NCBI GenBank assembly: GCA_005787035.1
Contig: SYCI01000109.1
Span: 1 to 55,255 of the forward strand
DNA: 55,255 bases
Reading direction: 5' to 3'
Source of the DNA: Actinomycetota bacterium
Lineage (GTDB): Bacteria; Actinomycetota; Acidimicrobiia; Acidimicrobiales; Ilumatobacteraceae
In this document: one piece after another, positions 43,322-51,789 of the stretch
Numbering within the stretch: the stretch's first letter is position 1
Layout: each line of letters starts with the position of its first letter
The notes under the pieces: generated by a model
The model's input: the letters and a program-made list of their open reading frames with translations, nothing else
The model's database searches: none
Told to the model about the DNA's origin: nothing
Position numbers and translations under genes: made by a program

Positions 43322-45220
43322 TCAGTTCAAGATGAAGGAAGTAGTGCTTGCCGGGCCGACGCCGTACTCATTGCGCCACACCACGGACACAGAGTGACTC
43401 GATCCCGACTCGAGTCCGCTGACCCAACAGAACCCGAATCCTCCGACATTTCCGGACTCGGCGCATTCAACTGCCGTCCCATCGACCGATACCTCGGCGC
43501 TGAGGACACTGTCCGAAACCGAAGTCCAGATGACGAGCGCCGATGAACACCTGATGCACCATGCGTTGGCCAGGATGGCGACCGAACCCGGTGCCGGGGG
43601 CAGGGCTCCCCACACTGCGGTCAGCGAACCCGACCTCGACACCGAAGTCGTCAGTAGATCCTGGTCCGAGGTTTTCGACGCATCGCGGGTCCAACCGATT
43701 AACACGTAGCCGGAACGTAGGCAGTCAGTAGCTGTTGGCAACTGATACGTCCCGCGGAACTCGATCGTCCACGCCGACGAGTGTTCGCCGCAGGAACCGC
43801 CGGCGGGGTCGAGCGTGACTTGTCTCGTGGGCCGACCGTGTCGGGTCCGACAGTTGTTGGTGTCTGCCGGACCGAAGTTGATCGTCCGAAGAACCGGAAA
43901 CCCGTCGTTCAACGACGACCTGACGCACCACACAGAATCGAAATCCCAACCATTGTCGTCGGCGAGAAATTGACGCGAGCGCAACTCATCTGCGCTTGCG
44001 CAAACGTTGACTGGCCCGACATCGCAGTTCGGTCCGCCTTCCAGACCGAAACTGTTGACACTTACCACAAAGCCATAGTCGGCGCCGACAAGTGCTCCTG
44101 CGGCGCCTGAACTCTCCACTTCGCCGATGGCAAAGGAAGATTGAATGATCTGATCGAAAGCTGCACCAAAAAGTCCACCGACAGAATCAAGACCCACAAC
44201 CGACCCTGCGCTGTACGAGTCAGTGACGTAACTTGGTCCGATGCTAGTCAGATTGGTGTCGCCAACCAGCCCGCCGACCGCACCCTCTCCTCGCACATCT
44301 CCAACTGTGAATGAACGTGTCACTGTTACCGAGTAGAAGGTCCAACCAAGCAACCCTCCTACCGAATCGACCCCCGTGACGTCGCCGGTGGAATAGGAGT
44401 CGGTGAATTCCAAGAATGGAGCACTTGAGTAACCAACCAATCCACCTACAAGATTCACACCGTTAATCTCGCCCGTCGAGTATGACTGCTCGATCGGGTG
44501 TGGCACCTCTTCGATGGAGTATTCAGTCTCGCCGATAAGACCACCCACCTTGTTCGCGCCGCGAATATCTCCAGAGGAATGCGAATCCTCGATATTCACG
44601 GGGCCATCGGTGTCGCCGACCAAACCACCGGCATAATTGAGTCCACTGATGTTTCCGGCGGACGACGAGTTGGTGATCGTCAAGCTTCCACCCACCCGGC
44701 CAATCAATCCACCCACCCGGTCGTTAGCTGTCGTTACGTTGCCGGTCGTTTGCGAATTCGAGATCACAACTTCAAAAATGGACTCTCCGATCAAACCGCC
44801 CGTCTTGTCGACCCCCACGACATTGCCGTGGCGGATGACATCGACGATCTCAAGTCGACCATCAGGTAGATCGAACAACGGCGCCTCGGCGTCGGACTGA
44901 GTGTCAACGAATTCGAATCCGTGTCCATCGAAGGTGCCGAACCAGTTCCCACTCGGACCGACCCAGCCATCGAGATCGATGTCGTCCACCTGGAAGACCG
45001 TCAACCCATTGCAATCGTTGTCCGTCCCAAGGTCGTTCAGATCGGATGCCTCGGTTACCTCCACCCGCTCATCGACTGCGTCCCACAAGACGCAATCGCT
45101 TGGGGCCGAAGCTGCTGCACCGGAAGCCGACACGAATGTGGCCGCAAGCGACAAGGCGATGCCGTTGACGAGCACGCGTGAGCGGACTCTCAGTCGACCT
45201 GCACCACGAAGACGAATCAC
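43322..45220 (-). CDS. Secreted GLUG-repeat protein with InlB-like and C-terminal domains
   Basis: A 632-residue exported protein. A basic start and hydrophobic segment (LVNGIALSLAATFVSAS) form the signal peptide. Residues about 110-400 hold at least eight GLUG units recognisable by VGGLVG/VGGLIG and 'YSTGDV.G' spacing. A bacterial (InlB-B type) repeat follows, ending in GYVLIGWTRD, then a fibronectin-III-like tail. There is no LPxTG or membrane anchor, so it is probably released or loosely bound, as an adhesin-like protein. GTG 45220 has TAGTCT 6 bases upstream (leaderless). Its base composition is lower in GC than the flanks, and it is bracketed by a tRNA remnant and a tRNA-Glu copy. Confidence 0.88.
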   Translation of the reverse strand: MIRLRGAGRLRVRSRVLVNGIALSLAATFVSASGAAASAPSDCVLWDAVDERVEVTEASDLNDLGTDNDCNGLTVFQVDDIDLDGWVGPSGNWFGTFDGHGFEFVDTQSDAEAPLFDLPDGRLEIVDVIRHGNVVGVDKTGGLIGESIFEVVISNSQTTGNVTTANDRVGGLIGRVGGSLTITNSSSAGNISGLNYAGGLVGDTDGPVNIEDSHSSGDIRGANKVGGLIGETEYSIEEVPHPIEQSYSTGEINGVNLVGGLVGYSSAPFLEFTDSYSTGDVTGVDSVGGLLGWTFYSVTVTRSFTVGDVRGEGAVGGLVGDTNLTSIGPSYVTDSYSAGSVVGLDSVGGLFGAAFDQIIQSSFAIGEVESSGAAGALVGADYGFVVSVNSFGLEGGPNCDVGPVNVCASADELRSRQFLADDNGWDFDSVWCVRSSLNDGFPVLRTINFGPADTNNCRTRHGRPTRQVTLDPAGGSCGEHSSAWTIEFRGTYQLPTATDCLRSGYVLIGWTRDASKTSDQDLLTTSVSRSGSLTAVWGALPPAPGSVAILANAWCIRCSSALVIWTSVSDSVLSAEVSVDGTAVECAESGNVGGFGFCWVSGLESGSSHSVSVVWRNEYGVGPASTTSFILN

Positions 45221-45266
45221 TGTAAAAGACTACAGAAGGACGCCTTGCTCATTGGAGCGCCCCGAA

Positions 45267-45358
45267 CCTCTGGCACTCCCAACGGGATTCGAACCCGTGC
45301 CGCCACCTTGAGAGGGTGGTGTCCTAGGCCACTAGACGATGGGAGCAAGTAGCGGACG
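45267..45358. repeat. 92-bp direct repeat, left copy (contains tRNA-Glu)
   Basis: It is identical base for base to 51501-51592. It covers the entire tRNA-Glu gene plus 4 bases beyond its 3' end and 12 bases before its 5' end. The two copies bound the 6.2-kb integrase unit. Confidence 0.95.
45271..45346 (-). tRNA. tRNA-Glu (anticodon CTC), left copy
   Basis: A 76-base cloverleaf with acceptor GCTCCCA/TGGGAGT, anticodon stem CCACC/GGTGG around loop CTCTCAA (anticodon CTC), T-loop TTCGAAT and encoded CCA. It is identical to the copy at 51505-51580. Confidence 0.95.
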
Positions 45359-45418
45359 GTTTCTGCGCTCCGGAACGGGTCTCGACTCGTCCAAGGACTC
45401 AACCCTGAAGGGATTCCC

Positions 45419-46279
45419 ATGATCCTCCGCAGTTACGAGTTCCACCTCAGAGCGAAGAACCTGTCACCAGCCACCATCAAGGCAGCAAGGGAATACCTCT
45501 CCCCGTTCCTGGCCGTCCACGACCCTTACAAGACCACGATCCGCGAGGTGGAGGCTTGGTTGGCGGATATGTCAACCCGTTGTAAACCAAGCACTGTCTG
45601 GACCGCCTGGCGGCATCTCAAGGCATTCTTTGAGTGGCTCTCGCTTGAAGGGGATATCCCCACGAACCCGATGGAGCGCATTCGAAAGCCTCTGGTTCCG
45701 ACCACGGAGGTCAATGTCCTCAATGCCCAACAGTCAAAGTCACTGATCGAAGCGTGCCGAGGGAAGGACCGAGACTCTCGCCGTGACCTGGCGATGGTCT
45801 CAATCATGCTGGACACCGGGATCCGGCTGTCGGAACTCGCCAATCTGACAATTGACGACGTGTCCGAGGATGGAACTCTTCGCATATTCGGCAAGGGGCG
45901 GAAATGGCGAACCGTCGCCCTTGGTGGCACCTCCCAACGTCACCTCAGCGCATGGCTACGGTCGTCTGGCATCACCGAAGGCCCCCTCTGGATAGGGAGG
46001 AAGGGCCCGATGACAACAACTGGCATCAGGAAGATGCTTGCGCGTCGTGGGTCAACGGCTGGCTTGCGCCTACACCCGCACATGCTTCGTCACACATTTG
46101 TCGACAATTGGCTACGAAACGGTGGTTCCGAAGTTGACCTCGCCCGAATCGCTGGCTGGACCTCGACTCGAATGGCCGAGCGGTACGCAAGGCATCGTGC
46201 CGATGAACGGGCGATCCAAGCACACAGGAATATTTCGCCGATGGATGGGCTGTATTCAGCGGTTGGGAGAAAGGTCTGA
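45419..46279 (+). CDS. Tyrosine recombinase/integrase
   Basis: A 286-residue recombinase. The N-terminal SAM-like DNA-binding domain (about 1-95) includes LSPATIKAAREYL. The catalytic domain has Arg in DTGIRLSEL, Lys in FGKGRKWR, HPHMLRHTF, Trp in AGWTS where His is also common, and the Tyr nucleophile in AERYARH. All active residues are in place. ATG 45419 has GAAGGG 6 bases upstream. It lies 73 bases beyond the left tRNA-Glu copy, the expected position for an island integrase. Confidence 0.93.
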   Translation: MILRSYEFHLRAKNLSPATIKAAREYLSPFLAVHDPYKTTIREVEAWLADMSTRCKPSTVWTAWRHLKAFFEWLSLEGDIPTNPMERIRKPLVPTTEVNVLNAQQSKSLIEACRGKDRDSRRDLAMVSIMLDTGIRLSELANLTIDDVSEDGTLRIFGKGRKWRTVALGGTSQRHLSAWLRSSGITEGPLWIGRKGPMTTTGIRKMLARRGSTAGLRLHPHMLRHTFVDNWLRNGGSEVDLARIAGWTSTRMAERYARHRADERAIQAHRNISPMDGLYSAVGRKV

Positions 46280-46446
46280 ACCACTGAAATGAAGTTGTCG
46301 AGCCTCTAATCCACGCACTTAGACCCTTAGTTAAGACTGTTAGTTCACGCGACGCATAGGTGCGACTGGCCCCTCGCACTACACCCAAATTTGTGCGAAG
46401 TTGAGTGCCGTCAACACCACTGGTCCCACAACGAAGAGGTTGAACC
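46280..46446. other. AT-rich intergenic stretch after the integrase
   Basis: These 167 bases hold no convincing gene. TTAGACCCTTAGTTAAGAC (about 46319-46337) has short repeats of TTAG but no clear palindrome. A GAGG ribosome site for the next gene is at the end. Confidence 0.4.
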
Positions 46447-47442
46447 ATGGCACTTATCAACTGCCCTGAATGCGAGAAACAAATCTCTGACAAAGCACCC
46501 GCGTGCCCAAACTGCGGAGTTCCGCTGGGCGACCCATCGCCGGCACCCACAAGCACTGGGACAGGGTCGATCGGATGCGCCGGTTGCAGACAATCCGATC
46601 GGGTCGTAAGAGTTGGCGCACTACAACTGACCCATCGAAAACACACACAAGAGGTTGGTGAAGTTGACCTTCAGACAAACGGAATCTCGGTGAGCGGGAA
46701 CTTTGCCCTCACAGATGATTTTGCACTTGTCTCATCGCCGTGGACTGGCCTCTCGGTCCAGGCTTCGTCGACCAGTGGCACGATTCAGACGTCGGGAACA
46801 AGCGAGTCCGGCCTCCTGCGGGCTATTGAGTACTGGATCCCCGTTCCTCTTCCTGGCGATCCCATCCCTACTGAGTTCGATGCGCAACTAAAGCGCTACG
46901 AGGACGCATTGGTATGTGAACGTTGCGCCACGGCGACGCTCGAAGGTGAGGCTGTCAAATTCGATCAACTCTCGCTGCGTGTCTTCGGGCCAACCGGCCT
47001 CACGAGGAGCCTGGAGTACCAATCTCTCGTCGCACATAACGCTCGAGCAAATTTCGGCGTTCTGATCAGGCGTAAGGGAACAAAGAACGCCACTCTTCAA
47101 CAACTTGAGGGAATTCACTCGACGATTTCAAACTCGTTTCAGTTCAACCCCGGTTTCGAAACTCGGCGACTTAGTGTTGATGACGTCGAAATCCGAATCT
47201 CTGCAGGAAGTAGTGGCTCTCAGGCAAAAGCCAAGGCAATGGGAGCCATGGGGAAAGCAAGTTGGTGGCCAACCACTGGAGTTGTTTCATCAATGTTGGA
47301 CTCGACTACCGGTGATGCCCTCTACTCGGTAGTTGCTACCGCCGACTACGAAAACTCTGCCCTCACTGCAATCGGTATTTCGGGCCGCTACAAAAAGCGC
47401 TTCGGAGAGTTGGCAGAGATTTTGAACACAAGCGTTAAGTAG
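46447..47442 (+). CDS. Zinc-ribbon protein of unknown function (island cargo)
   Basis: A 331-residue protein. The N-terminus is a zinc ribbon with CPEC and CPNCG (about residues 6-24), and a second CxxC pair (CAGC, then CERC about 110 residues later) may form another site. The remainder is mixed alpha/beta with no motif I recognise; a hydrophobic Gly-rich stretch near AKAMGAMGKASWWP could be amphipathic. GAGG lies 8 bases before ATG 46447. It sits in the island between the integrase and restriction genes, a common place for phage-defence or regulatory cargo, but I cannot assign a role. Confidence 0.75.
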   Translation: MALINCPECEKQISDKAPACPNCGVPLGDPSPAPTSTGTGSIGCAGCRQSDRVVRVGALQLTHRKHTQEVGEVDLQTNGISVSGNFALTDDFALVSSPWTGLSVQASSTSGTIQTSGTSESGLLRAIEYWIPVPLPGDPIPTEFDAQLKRYEDALVCERCATATLEGEAVKFDQLSLRVFGPTGLTRSLEYQSLVAHNARANFGVLIRRKGTKNATLQQLEGIHSTISNSFQFNPGFETRRLSVDDVEIRISAGSSGSQAKAKAMGAMGKASWWPTTGVVSSMLDSTTGDALYSVVATADYENSALTAIGISGRYKKRFGELAEILNTSVK

Positions 47443-47522
47443 GCCCTAGGAGTACAGCGACTTTGCAATTGGTGTAACGGGATCGTTAATCAGTCGACTG
47501 AACAACAAGTACGGTTCCGCCA

Positions 47523-48464
47523 ATGGGGATGTTTAAGAGCCGCAAGGAACCCCCTCGCCCGGCACAGGGCGGGGGGCGCACATCAAACTTCAGGGAACCA
47601 TCGATCCCTGGAACACATCCTGGACCACCCTTTCTCAAGACCCCATTCATCGCTTCCACAAAGGGGCCGGGATCAATTGACTCCATCGCGCACTACGTCG
47701 GCTTCGGTCAATCAATTCACAGAAACTTCAGTTCAGCCGATTGCGCTTCGGACCACATCTTTGTGGTCGACGCGACTCGAGACCTTGAATTTGCGCTTGG
47801 TTTCAGCGACGAACCACGTAGAGCCCTATTCACGAGCCAAACTGGCGACCCCCTAATGCTGGTGATTGATTGGACACCACCAATTGGTCGTTCACAGGTC
47901 GAGGTAGGAGAGCGCCTAAGAGAGACGTTCGGAGTTTCGGAGACGCCGATCGCAACGATTCATGGGATCCTGACAGCGGGAATGTCGATTTGGACACTCG
48001 CCTTAACCGCATCAAGCCTCTACGCACTCGGTGAAAGCGGGCAACCATCAATACAAGTGCCTCTCGCTGACATCTTCGGACTTCGACTATCGGGATTTGA
48101 ACTTGCTCTCAATTATGCAGGACACGATCAAAACTACGGGCTCCCGCAACCAGGAATGAAACTCCAGTACGAGTCACTCGCTTTCTTTCATGTGAGATAC
48201 ATAACAACTTGGACAGAATTCGCGACTGCAGTTGAAGAGGCGTGGATCAAGGTTTCGATTGCTGAACCTGCAAACAAAGTCTTTGGTGACTTGGGTTCTC
48301 TTTCCGTCTACTCGCGTTCGCACTATGGAAATCTCTTCACGAGCCACTTCCCTTTCCGAGAAGAGGGACTTAGACAAACTGCATCTAGTAAAGGCCTTCA
48401 AAGTGTCATTGAATCGTGGGCGCAACAGGAGTTAGAGGCGTTCCGTTTGCGAACACAAAAGTGA
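47523..48464 (+). CDS. Uncharacterised 313-residue protein (island cargo)
   Basis: The N-terminal 45 residues are Pro/Gly-rich and probably disordered. The rest is predicted alpha/beta with stretches such as HIFVVDATRDLEFALGF and ISIWTLALTASSLYAL-like hydrophobic strands. I see no catalytic motif or membrane anchor and do not recognise the family. The start at 47523 is supported by a TACGGT -10 (47510-47515) 7 bases upstream, a leaderless arrangement, so it has its own promoter. Low GC and codon use match the rest of the island. Confidence 0.65.
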   Translation: MGMFKSRKEPPRPAQGGGRTSNFREPSIPGTHPGPPFLKTPFIASTKGPGSIDSIAHYVGFGQSIHRNFSSADCASDHIFVVDATRDLEFALGFSDEPRRALFTSQTGDPLMLVIDWTPPIGRSQVEVGERLRETFGVSETPIATIHGILTAGMSIWTLALTASSLYALGESGQPSIQVPLADIFGLRLSGFELALNYAGHDQNYGLPQPGMKLQYESLAFFHVRYITTWTEFATAVEEAWIKVSIAEPANKVFGDLGSLSVYSRSHYGNLFTSHFPFREEGLRQTASSKGLQSVIESWAQQELEAFRLRTQK

Positions 48465-48646
48465 TGGCCGTTGCGTCAACGCCCTTGACAGGTTCAGGCG
48501 TTCTAAAGACACCTCGTGGTAGTTGGCTAGAAATGTCGACACAGTTTTGATGAGCACTGATGTATTTCAAGTTCATTAATTGTTGACAGAGTTGCGCCGC
48601 AGGTTGACTGATGGGACTTAATCTCTAATTGCTCGGAGTTCCCTTC
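48465..48646. other. Intergenic region with candidate promoter
   Basis: No gene is seen. TTGACA (48583-48588) and TTGACT (48604-48609) are -35-like, and TAATCT (48619-48624) fits TAnnnT. GGAG at 48635-48638 could serve the small frame that follows. Confidence 0.35.
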
Positions 48647-48721
48647 ATGGTTGATGAGACTCACGAAGGGCACGTCGACAGAACCCCTCCACGATCACGA
48701 ACTCTCCTTGAGCGTGGTTGA
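48647..48721 (+). CDS. Possible 24-residue leader peptide
   Basis: ATG 48647 has GGAG 8 bases upstream and opens a 24-codon frame rich in His, Arg and Pro. Its TGA overlaps the TTG that could start the next gene, so it might couple translation. It is too short to judge by coding bias. Confidence 0.3.
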   Translation: MVDETHEGHVDRTPPRSRTLLERG

Positions 48722-49182
48722 TTTCGAGTGGTGAGCATCACCTCACTGAAATCACTCGGGTGTTCGTGGATGAGATCAAAATAGAGTTCAGAGAAATTAG
48801 AGATGTAAATGAGTTTTTCGTTGTTTCAACAAAATTTGAGTGGTTCGAATTTGTCAAAGAAGCGGGTTCGCTCGCTGTGACGTTGACTATTGCAACCCAG
48901 ACTGTCGTTGTGGTTTCTCCAGCCACGCCGAAGAATTCGAAGAAGGGCCTGTACTTCTCAGTCATACTTGACGCTGGCAGTAGCAAGGCTCCAGATCACT
49001 GGTACGGGAACATTTACCCAATAGGCCGTGAGCAAGTACGCGATGAACTCGATGGGCTACTCGGCGCGATGCCCGGTGAGCGATTCAAGATCTCTGGAAA
49101 GGTTCGGAAGTGGAACCTTGAGACTGGCGGCTACGGAGTCGTTATTGATATTTCTGCGGCGAGCCCAGTTGAGAGCATCTGA
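48718..49182 (+). CDS. Uncharacterised ~154-residue protein (island cargo)
   Basis: A mostly beta-strand protein. The C-terminal part, GERFKISGKVRKWNLETGGY followed by GVVIDISAA, has the rhythm of an OB-fold (tRNA_anti-like) domain, but this is a visual resemblance only. The start is unclear: TTG 48718 gives 154 residues and GTG 48760 gives 140. It sits 130 bases upstream of the methyltransferase on the same strand and may belong to the restriction-modification locus, for instance as a controller or accessory, though no helix-turn-helix is visible. Confidence 0.55.
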   Translation: MISSGEHHLTEITRVFVDEIKIEFREIRDVNEFFVVSTKFEWFEFVKEAGSLAVTLTIATQTVVVVSPATPKNSKKGLYFSVILDAGSSKAPDHWYGNIYPIGREQVRDELDGLLGAMPGERFKISGKVRKWNLETGGYGVVIDISAASPVESI

Positions 49183-49312
49183 CGTACGGGAACTCCCAGT
49201 TTGGTGAGATTTATCTAAACACTTGGGCTGCGAAACCCCCAGATATACAGCATTCACCATCCACGATGCTCCGGTCGGGGCGTGTCTCACCCTTCTTCTA
49301 GGCTTAGTTGCA

Positions 49313-50650
49313 ATGGCTCGTACACCCTTCAAATTTGTTGATCTCTTCGCGGGAATTGGTGGCTTCCACGCAGCCCTTAGCGGATTCGGGGGGAAGTGTG
49401 TTTACGGCGTTGAGATCGACCCTGCAGCAGCCGCTGTGTATGAGCGCAACTGGGGGAAGTCAATTCTTGGAGACATCACCGAAGACGTCTCCGACTCGCA
49501 GTGTCTCGTGCCCGCCCACGACGTTTTGGCGGCCGGATTTCCCTGTCAGCCCTTCTCGAAGTCGGGCGCCCAACTTGGCATGGAAGAAACTCGAGGCACC
49601 CTTTACTGGAACATTCTTCAGATCATCCGCCACCGACAACCCGCTCTAGTCATCCTCGAAAATGTCCGCAACCTCGCAGGTCCACGACATATCCACGAAT
49701 GGCGGGTCATCGTCGAGACCCTCCGGGAGCAGGGATACAGGGTCGCAGATGTGCCAGCAGTGTTTTCCCCGCATCTACTCCCCCCTGATCTCGGTGGCCG
49801 ACCTCAAATCCGCGAACGAGTGTTCATCGTCGCGGTGAGAGAGGCCCCCGGAGTAACTGACCACAGACTTGATCTTCCACTCGTTGACAACCGCGCAGTT
49901 CGTGGATGGGATCCAGGGACTTGGGACTTGATCTCAGATCTCCCAATTGAACCGACTGAGGCTGGCCCGGAATGCCGACTCTCCAGTTCTGAGGGGTACT
50001 GGATCGACGCCTGGGACGACTTCGTCGTTGGCATGTGGGAGGAACGAGATGGACGTCGTCTGCCCGGCTTTCCACTCTGGGGAGACAACTGGGTCACCAA
50101 CTCGGCCCTGAAGATTCCAAAGGGAACTCCTACCTGGAAAGCCGACTTTCTTAGGAAGAACGCAGCGTTTTACACAGAGCACCAGAAATTCATCAACTCA
50201 TGGACGAAACGCTGGAAGTTCTACACCGAAGCATTTCCACCTTCACGACGGAAACTTGAATGGCAAGCGCAGGACACTCCTCGCCTCTGGGACACGGTCA
50301 TGCACCTGCGGCCATCCGGCATCAGAGCACGCAGAGCGACATACCTTCCCGCTCTGGTCGCCATCACACAAACTTCCATCATCGGACCGTTGAGGCGCCG
50401 CCTATCCCCTCGAGAGGCCGCAAGGCTTCAGGGCCTGCCAGATTGGTTTGACTTCGGAGCGCAGGCTCCAGCCGCCACCTACCGGCAACTTGGGAACGGC
50501 GTGAGTGTGGGCGCGGTATGGCACGTGGTGCGACAGGCGGTTCAGGCTTACGAAGAAACCCTCAAGAAGACGTGCCCAGGTCTAGTTCGATCGGTCCTAG
50601 GCGCTGAAGAGAGTCCTGACCCAGCATTACGACGGCTGGGTCCCTCCTGA
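49313..50650 (+). CDS. DNA (cytosine-5) methyltransferase
   Basis: A 445-residue C5 methyltransferase with motif I DLFAGIGGFH (about 10-19), motif IV GFPCQPFS carrying the catalytic Cys, motif VI LENVRN, motif VIII QIRERVF and motif X RQLGNGVSV. The target-recognition region lies between VIII and IX (about 210-360). ATG 49313 has TAGGCT (49299-49304) 8 bases upstream, so it is probably leaderless; this excludes the longer frame. It faces an endonuclease-like gene whose 3' end overlaps its own by 89 bp, the makeup of a type II restriction-modification system. The recognition sequence cannot be read from the protein. Confidence 0.95.
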   Translation: MARTPFKFVDLFAGIGGFHAALSGFGGKCVYGVEIDPAAAAVYERNWGKSILGDITEDVSDSQCLVPAHDVLAAGFPCQPFSKSGAQLGMEETRGTLYWNILQIIRHRQPALVILENVRNLAGPRHIHEWRVIVETLREQGYRVADVPAVFSPHLLPPDLGGRPQIRERVFIVAVREAPGVTDHRLDLPLVDNRAVRGWDPGTWDLISDLPIEPTEAGPECRLSSSEGYWIDAWDDFVVGMWEERDGRRLPGFPLWGDNWVTNSALKIPKGTPTWKADFLRKNAAFYTEHQKFINSWTKRWKFYTEAFPPSRRKLEWQAQDTPRLWDTVMHLRPSGIRARRATYLPALVAITQTSIIGPLRRRLSPREAARLQGLPDWFDFGAQAPAATYRQLGNGVSVGAVWHVVRQAVQAYEETLKKTCPGLVRSVLGAEESPDPALRRLGPS

Positions 50651-51365
50651 CTTCCCATCCGAATACGAGCCCGTTACCTCCACAGGGATGACGCCAAAGG
50701 TCCGAGAATGGCTGTCGCTGGTGGTCGCTGACCAAGTTCTCCCTTCTAAAGAGAACGTCCGCAAAGTCCACTAGTTCTGCGGGATCAAGGACGCCATTCG
50801 CCCGATCGTTCTTTCGGCAGACAGCCCGGATCTCGTTGACTCGCCCTGTTTCGGCGGGGTGTCGCCCTGCGGCCACCTCACAGGACTGGAAACTGTAGGA
50901 GAAGGCATATCCAACTACTGCGTGGCGCGACGCAAGCGGATATCTCCGCATACGAAGGATGTCGTGAATCAGACTTCGATCCTTCAAGTACGGAGAAAGC
51001 GTCTTCTGGACATTGAAGTCGTTGTTTTTTCCGTTATCGCCAATGAACTGGATCCTCTTCAACTCGATCGCCCACTCCGGCCCAGCAGAGGTCCCAGCAG
51101 GTGAGCGGAAAACGATGTCGCATGAGGCGCCCTTGAGCGCGGGATACGGAACTTCGCGTGCGCAGGTCCCGCTGGGCTCAAAGTCGCTGGCGTAGGCAAC
51201 CTTCCACCACTCGACTAACTCCGCGCAGAGTTGTGGCTCAGTCATCGACGGCACCCCAGGCAGATAGGTCATCCCAGTTCGAGCACTCGACCCCACAAAC
51301 GTCGTGTTTTGGTCGACATATGCGAGGCCTTCAGCGACACGGGCGACGAGGGTTTGGAGGTTCAC
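50562..51365 (-). CDS. Putative type II restriction endonuclease (PD-(D/E)xK)
   Basis: A 267-residue protein. The segment CDIVFRSP followed by WAIELKRIQF has an Asp in a strand and an ExK pair about 15 residues later, the PD-(D/E)xK nuclease core. The N-terminal helices and the rest match no family I know, as is normal for restriction enzymes. It is convergent with the C5 methyltransferase and overlaps it by 89 bp. GTG 51365 is the first start in the frame; a GGTGG stretch lies 11-12 bases before it. Cutting activity and specificity are inferred from motif and context. Confidence 0.75.
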   Translation of the reverse strand: MNLQTLVARVAEGLAYVDQNTTFVGSSARTGMTYLPGVPSMTEPQLCAELVEWWKVAYASDFEPSGTCAREVPYPALKGASCDIVFRSPAGTSAGPEWAIELKRIQFIGDNGKNNDFNVQKTLSPYLKDRSLIHDILRMRRYPLASRHAVVGYAFSYSFQSCEVAAGRHPAETGRVNEIRAVCRKNDRANGVLDPAELVDFADVLFRRENLVSDHQRQPFSDLWRHPCGGNGLVFGWEVRRDPAVVMLGQDSLQRLGPIELDLGTSS

Positions 51366-51500
51366 GATTAGCAGCCACCTGCGAAGGACACCACTCTGCG
51401 CACAACAAGCGGTCTAGTCGAAATCACGTAGCATCGGAAGCGTTCACACAAAACCGTCTAACGACGAGGAGCGACGCGCAACCCGGAGCAAACGAGACAT

Positions 51501-51592
51501 CCTCTGGCACTCCCAACGGGATTCGAACCCGTGCCGCCACCTTGAGAGGGTGGTGTCCTAGGCCACTAGACGATGGGAGCAAGTAGCGGACG
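51501..51592. repeat. 92-bp direct repeat, right copy (contains tRNA-Glu)
   Basis: Identical to 45267-45358. The sequences diverge immediately outside: GT versus AA on the right, and AA versus AT on the left. Confidence 0.95.
51505..51580 (-). tRNA. tRNA-Glu (anticodon CTC), right copy
   Basis: Same 76-base cloverleaf as the left copy, with anticodon CTC and encoded CCA. It lies in the chromosomal order tRNA-Gln then tRNA-Glu next to gltX, so it probably occupies the original locus. Confidence 0.95.
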
Positions 51593-51639
51593 AAACGCTA
51601 CCGCCCGAGGGCGTAGCCACCACCGGGTCCACATGCAAA

Positions 51640-51663
51640 ACGACCGGGCCGAAGCCCGGTCGT
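51640..51663 (-). terminator. Intrinsic terminator after tRNA-Gln
   Basis: ACGACCGGGC and GCCCGGTCGT form a 10-bp stem with a 4-base loop (TTCG on the transcript strand), followed by TTTTGC on the minus strand. It ends just downstream of tRNA-Gln. The downstream tRNA-Glu therefore needs its own promoter or readthrough. Confidence 0.85.
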
Positions 51664-51665
51664 CA

Positions 51666-51740
51666 TGGCTGGGGAGCAAGGAATCGAACCCTGAATAACA
51701 GAACCAGAATCTGCTGTGTTGCCAGTTACACCACTCCCCA
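51666..51740 (-). tRNA. tRNA-Gln (anticodon CTG)
   Basis: A 75-base cloverleaf with acceptor TGGGGAG/CTCCCCA, anticodon stem GCAGA/TCTGT around loop TTCTGGT (anticodon CTG), T-loop TTCGATT and encoded CCA. Confidence 0.93.
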
Positions 51741-51789
51741 AGGAGCAACGAGATTGTAGTGGCGACCTCTTCGGAGGACTACCGGACGA

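Larger units (their letters stand above)
45267..51592. mobile_element. Integrative element / genomic island at tRNA-Glu
   Basis: It is bounded by 92-bp perfect direct repeats carrying tRNA-Glu. It starts with a tyrosine integrase next to one repeat and ends with a restriction-modification gene pair next to the other. Three uncharacterised genes lie between. The DNA is visibly more AT-rich than both flanks. No plasmid transfer or phage structural gene is present, so it is a small non-self-transmissible island. The GLUG gene and the tRNA remnant to its left may be an older insertion at the same locus. Confidence 0.75.

Noticed and set aside
43265-43345. A third complete tRNA gene
   Set aside because: The T-arm, acceptor 3' strand and CCA are present, but no 5' acceptor strand, D-arm or anticodon arm could be found.
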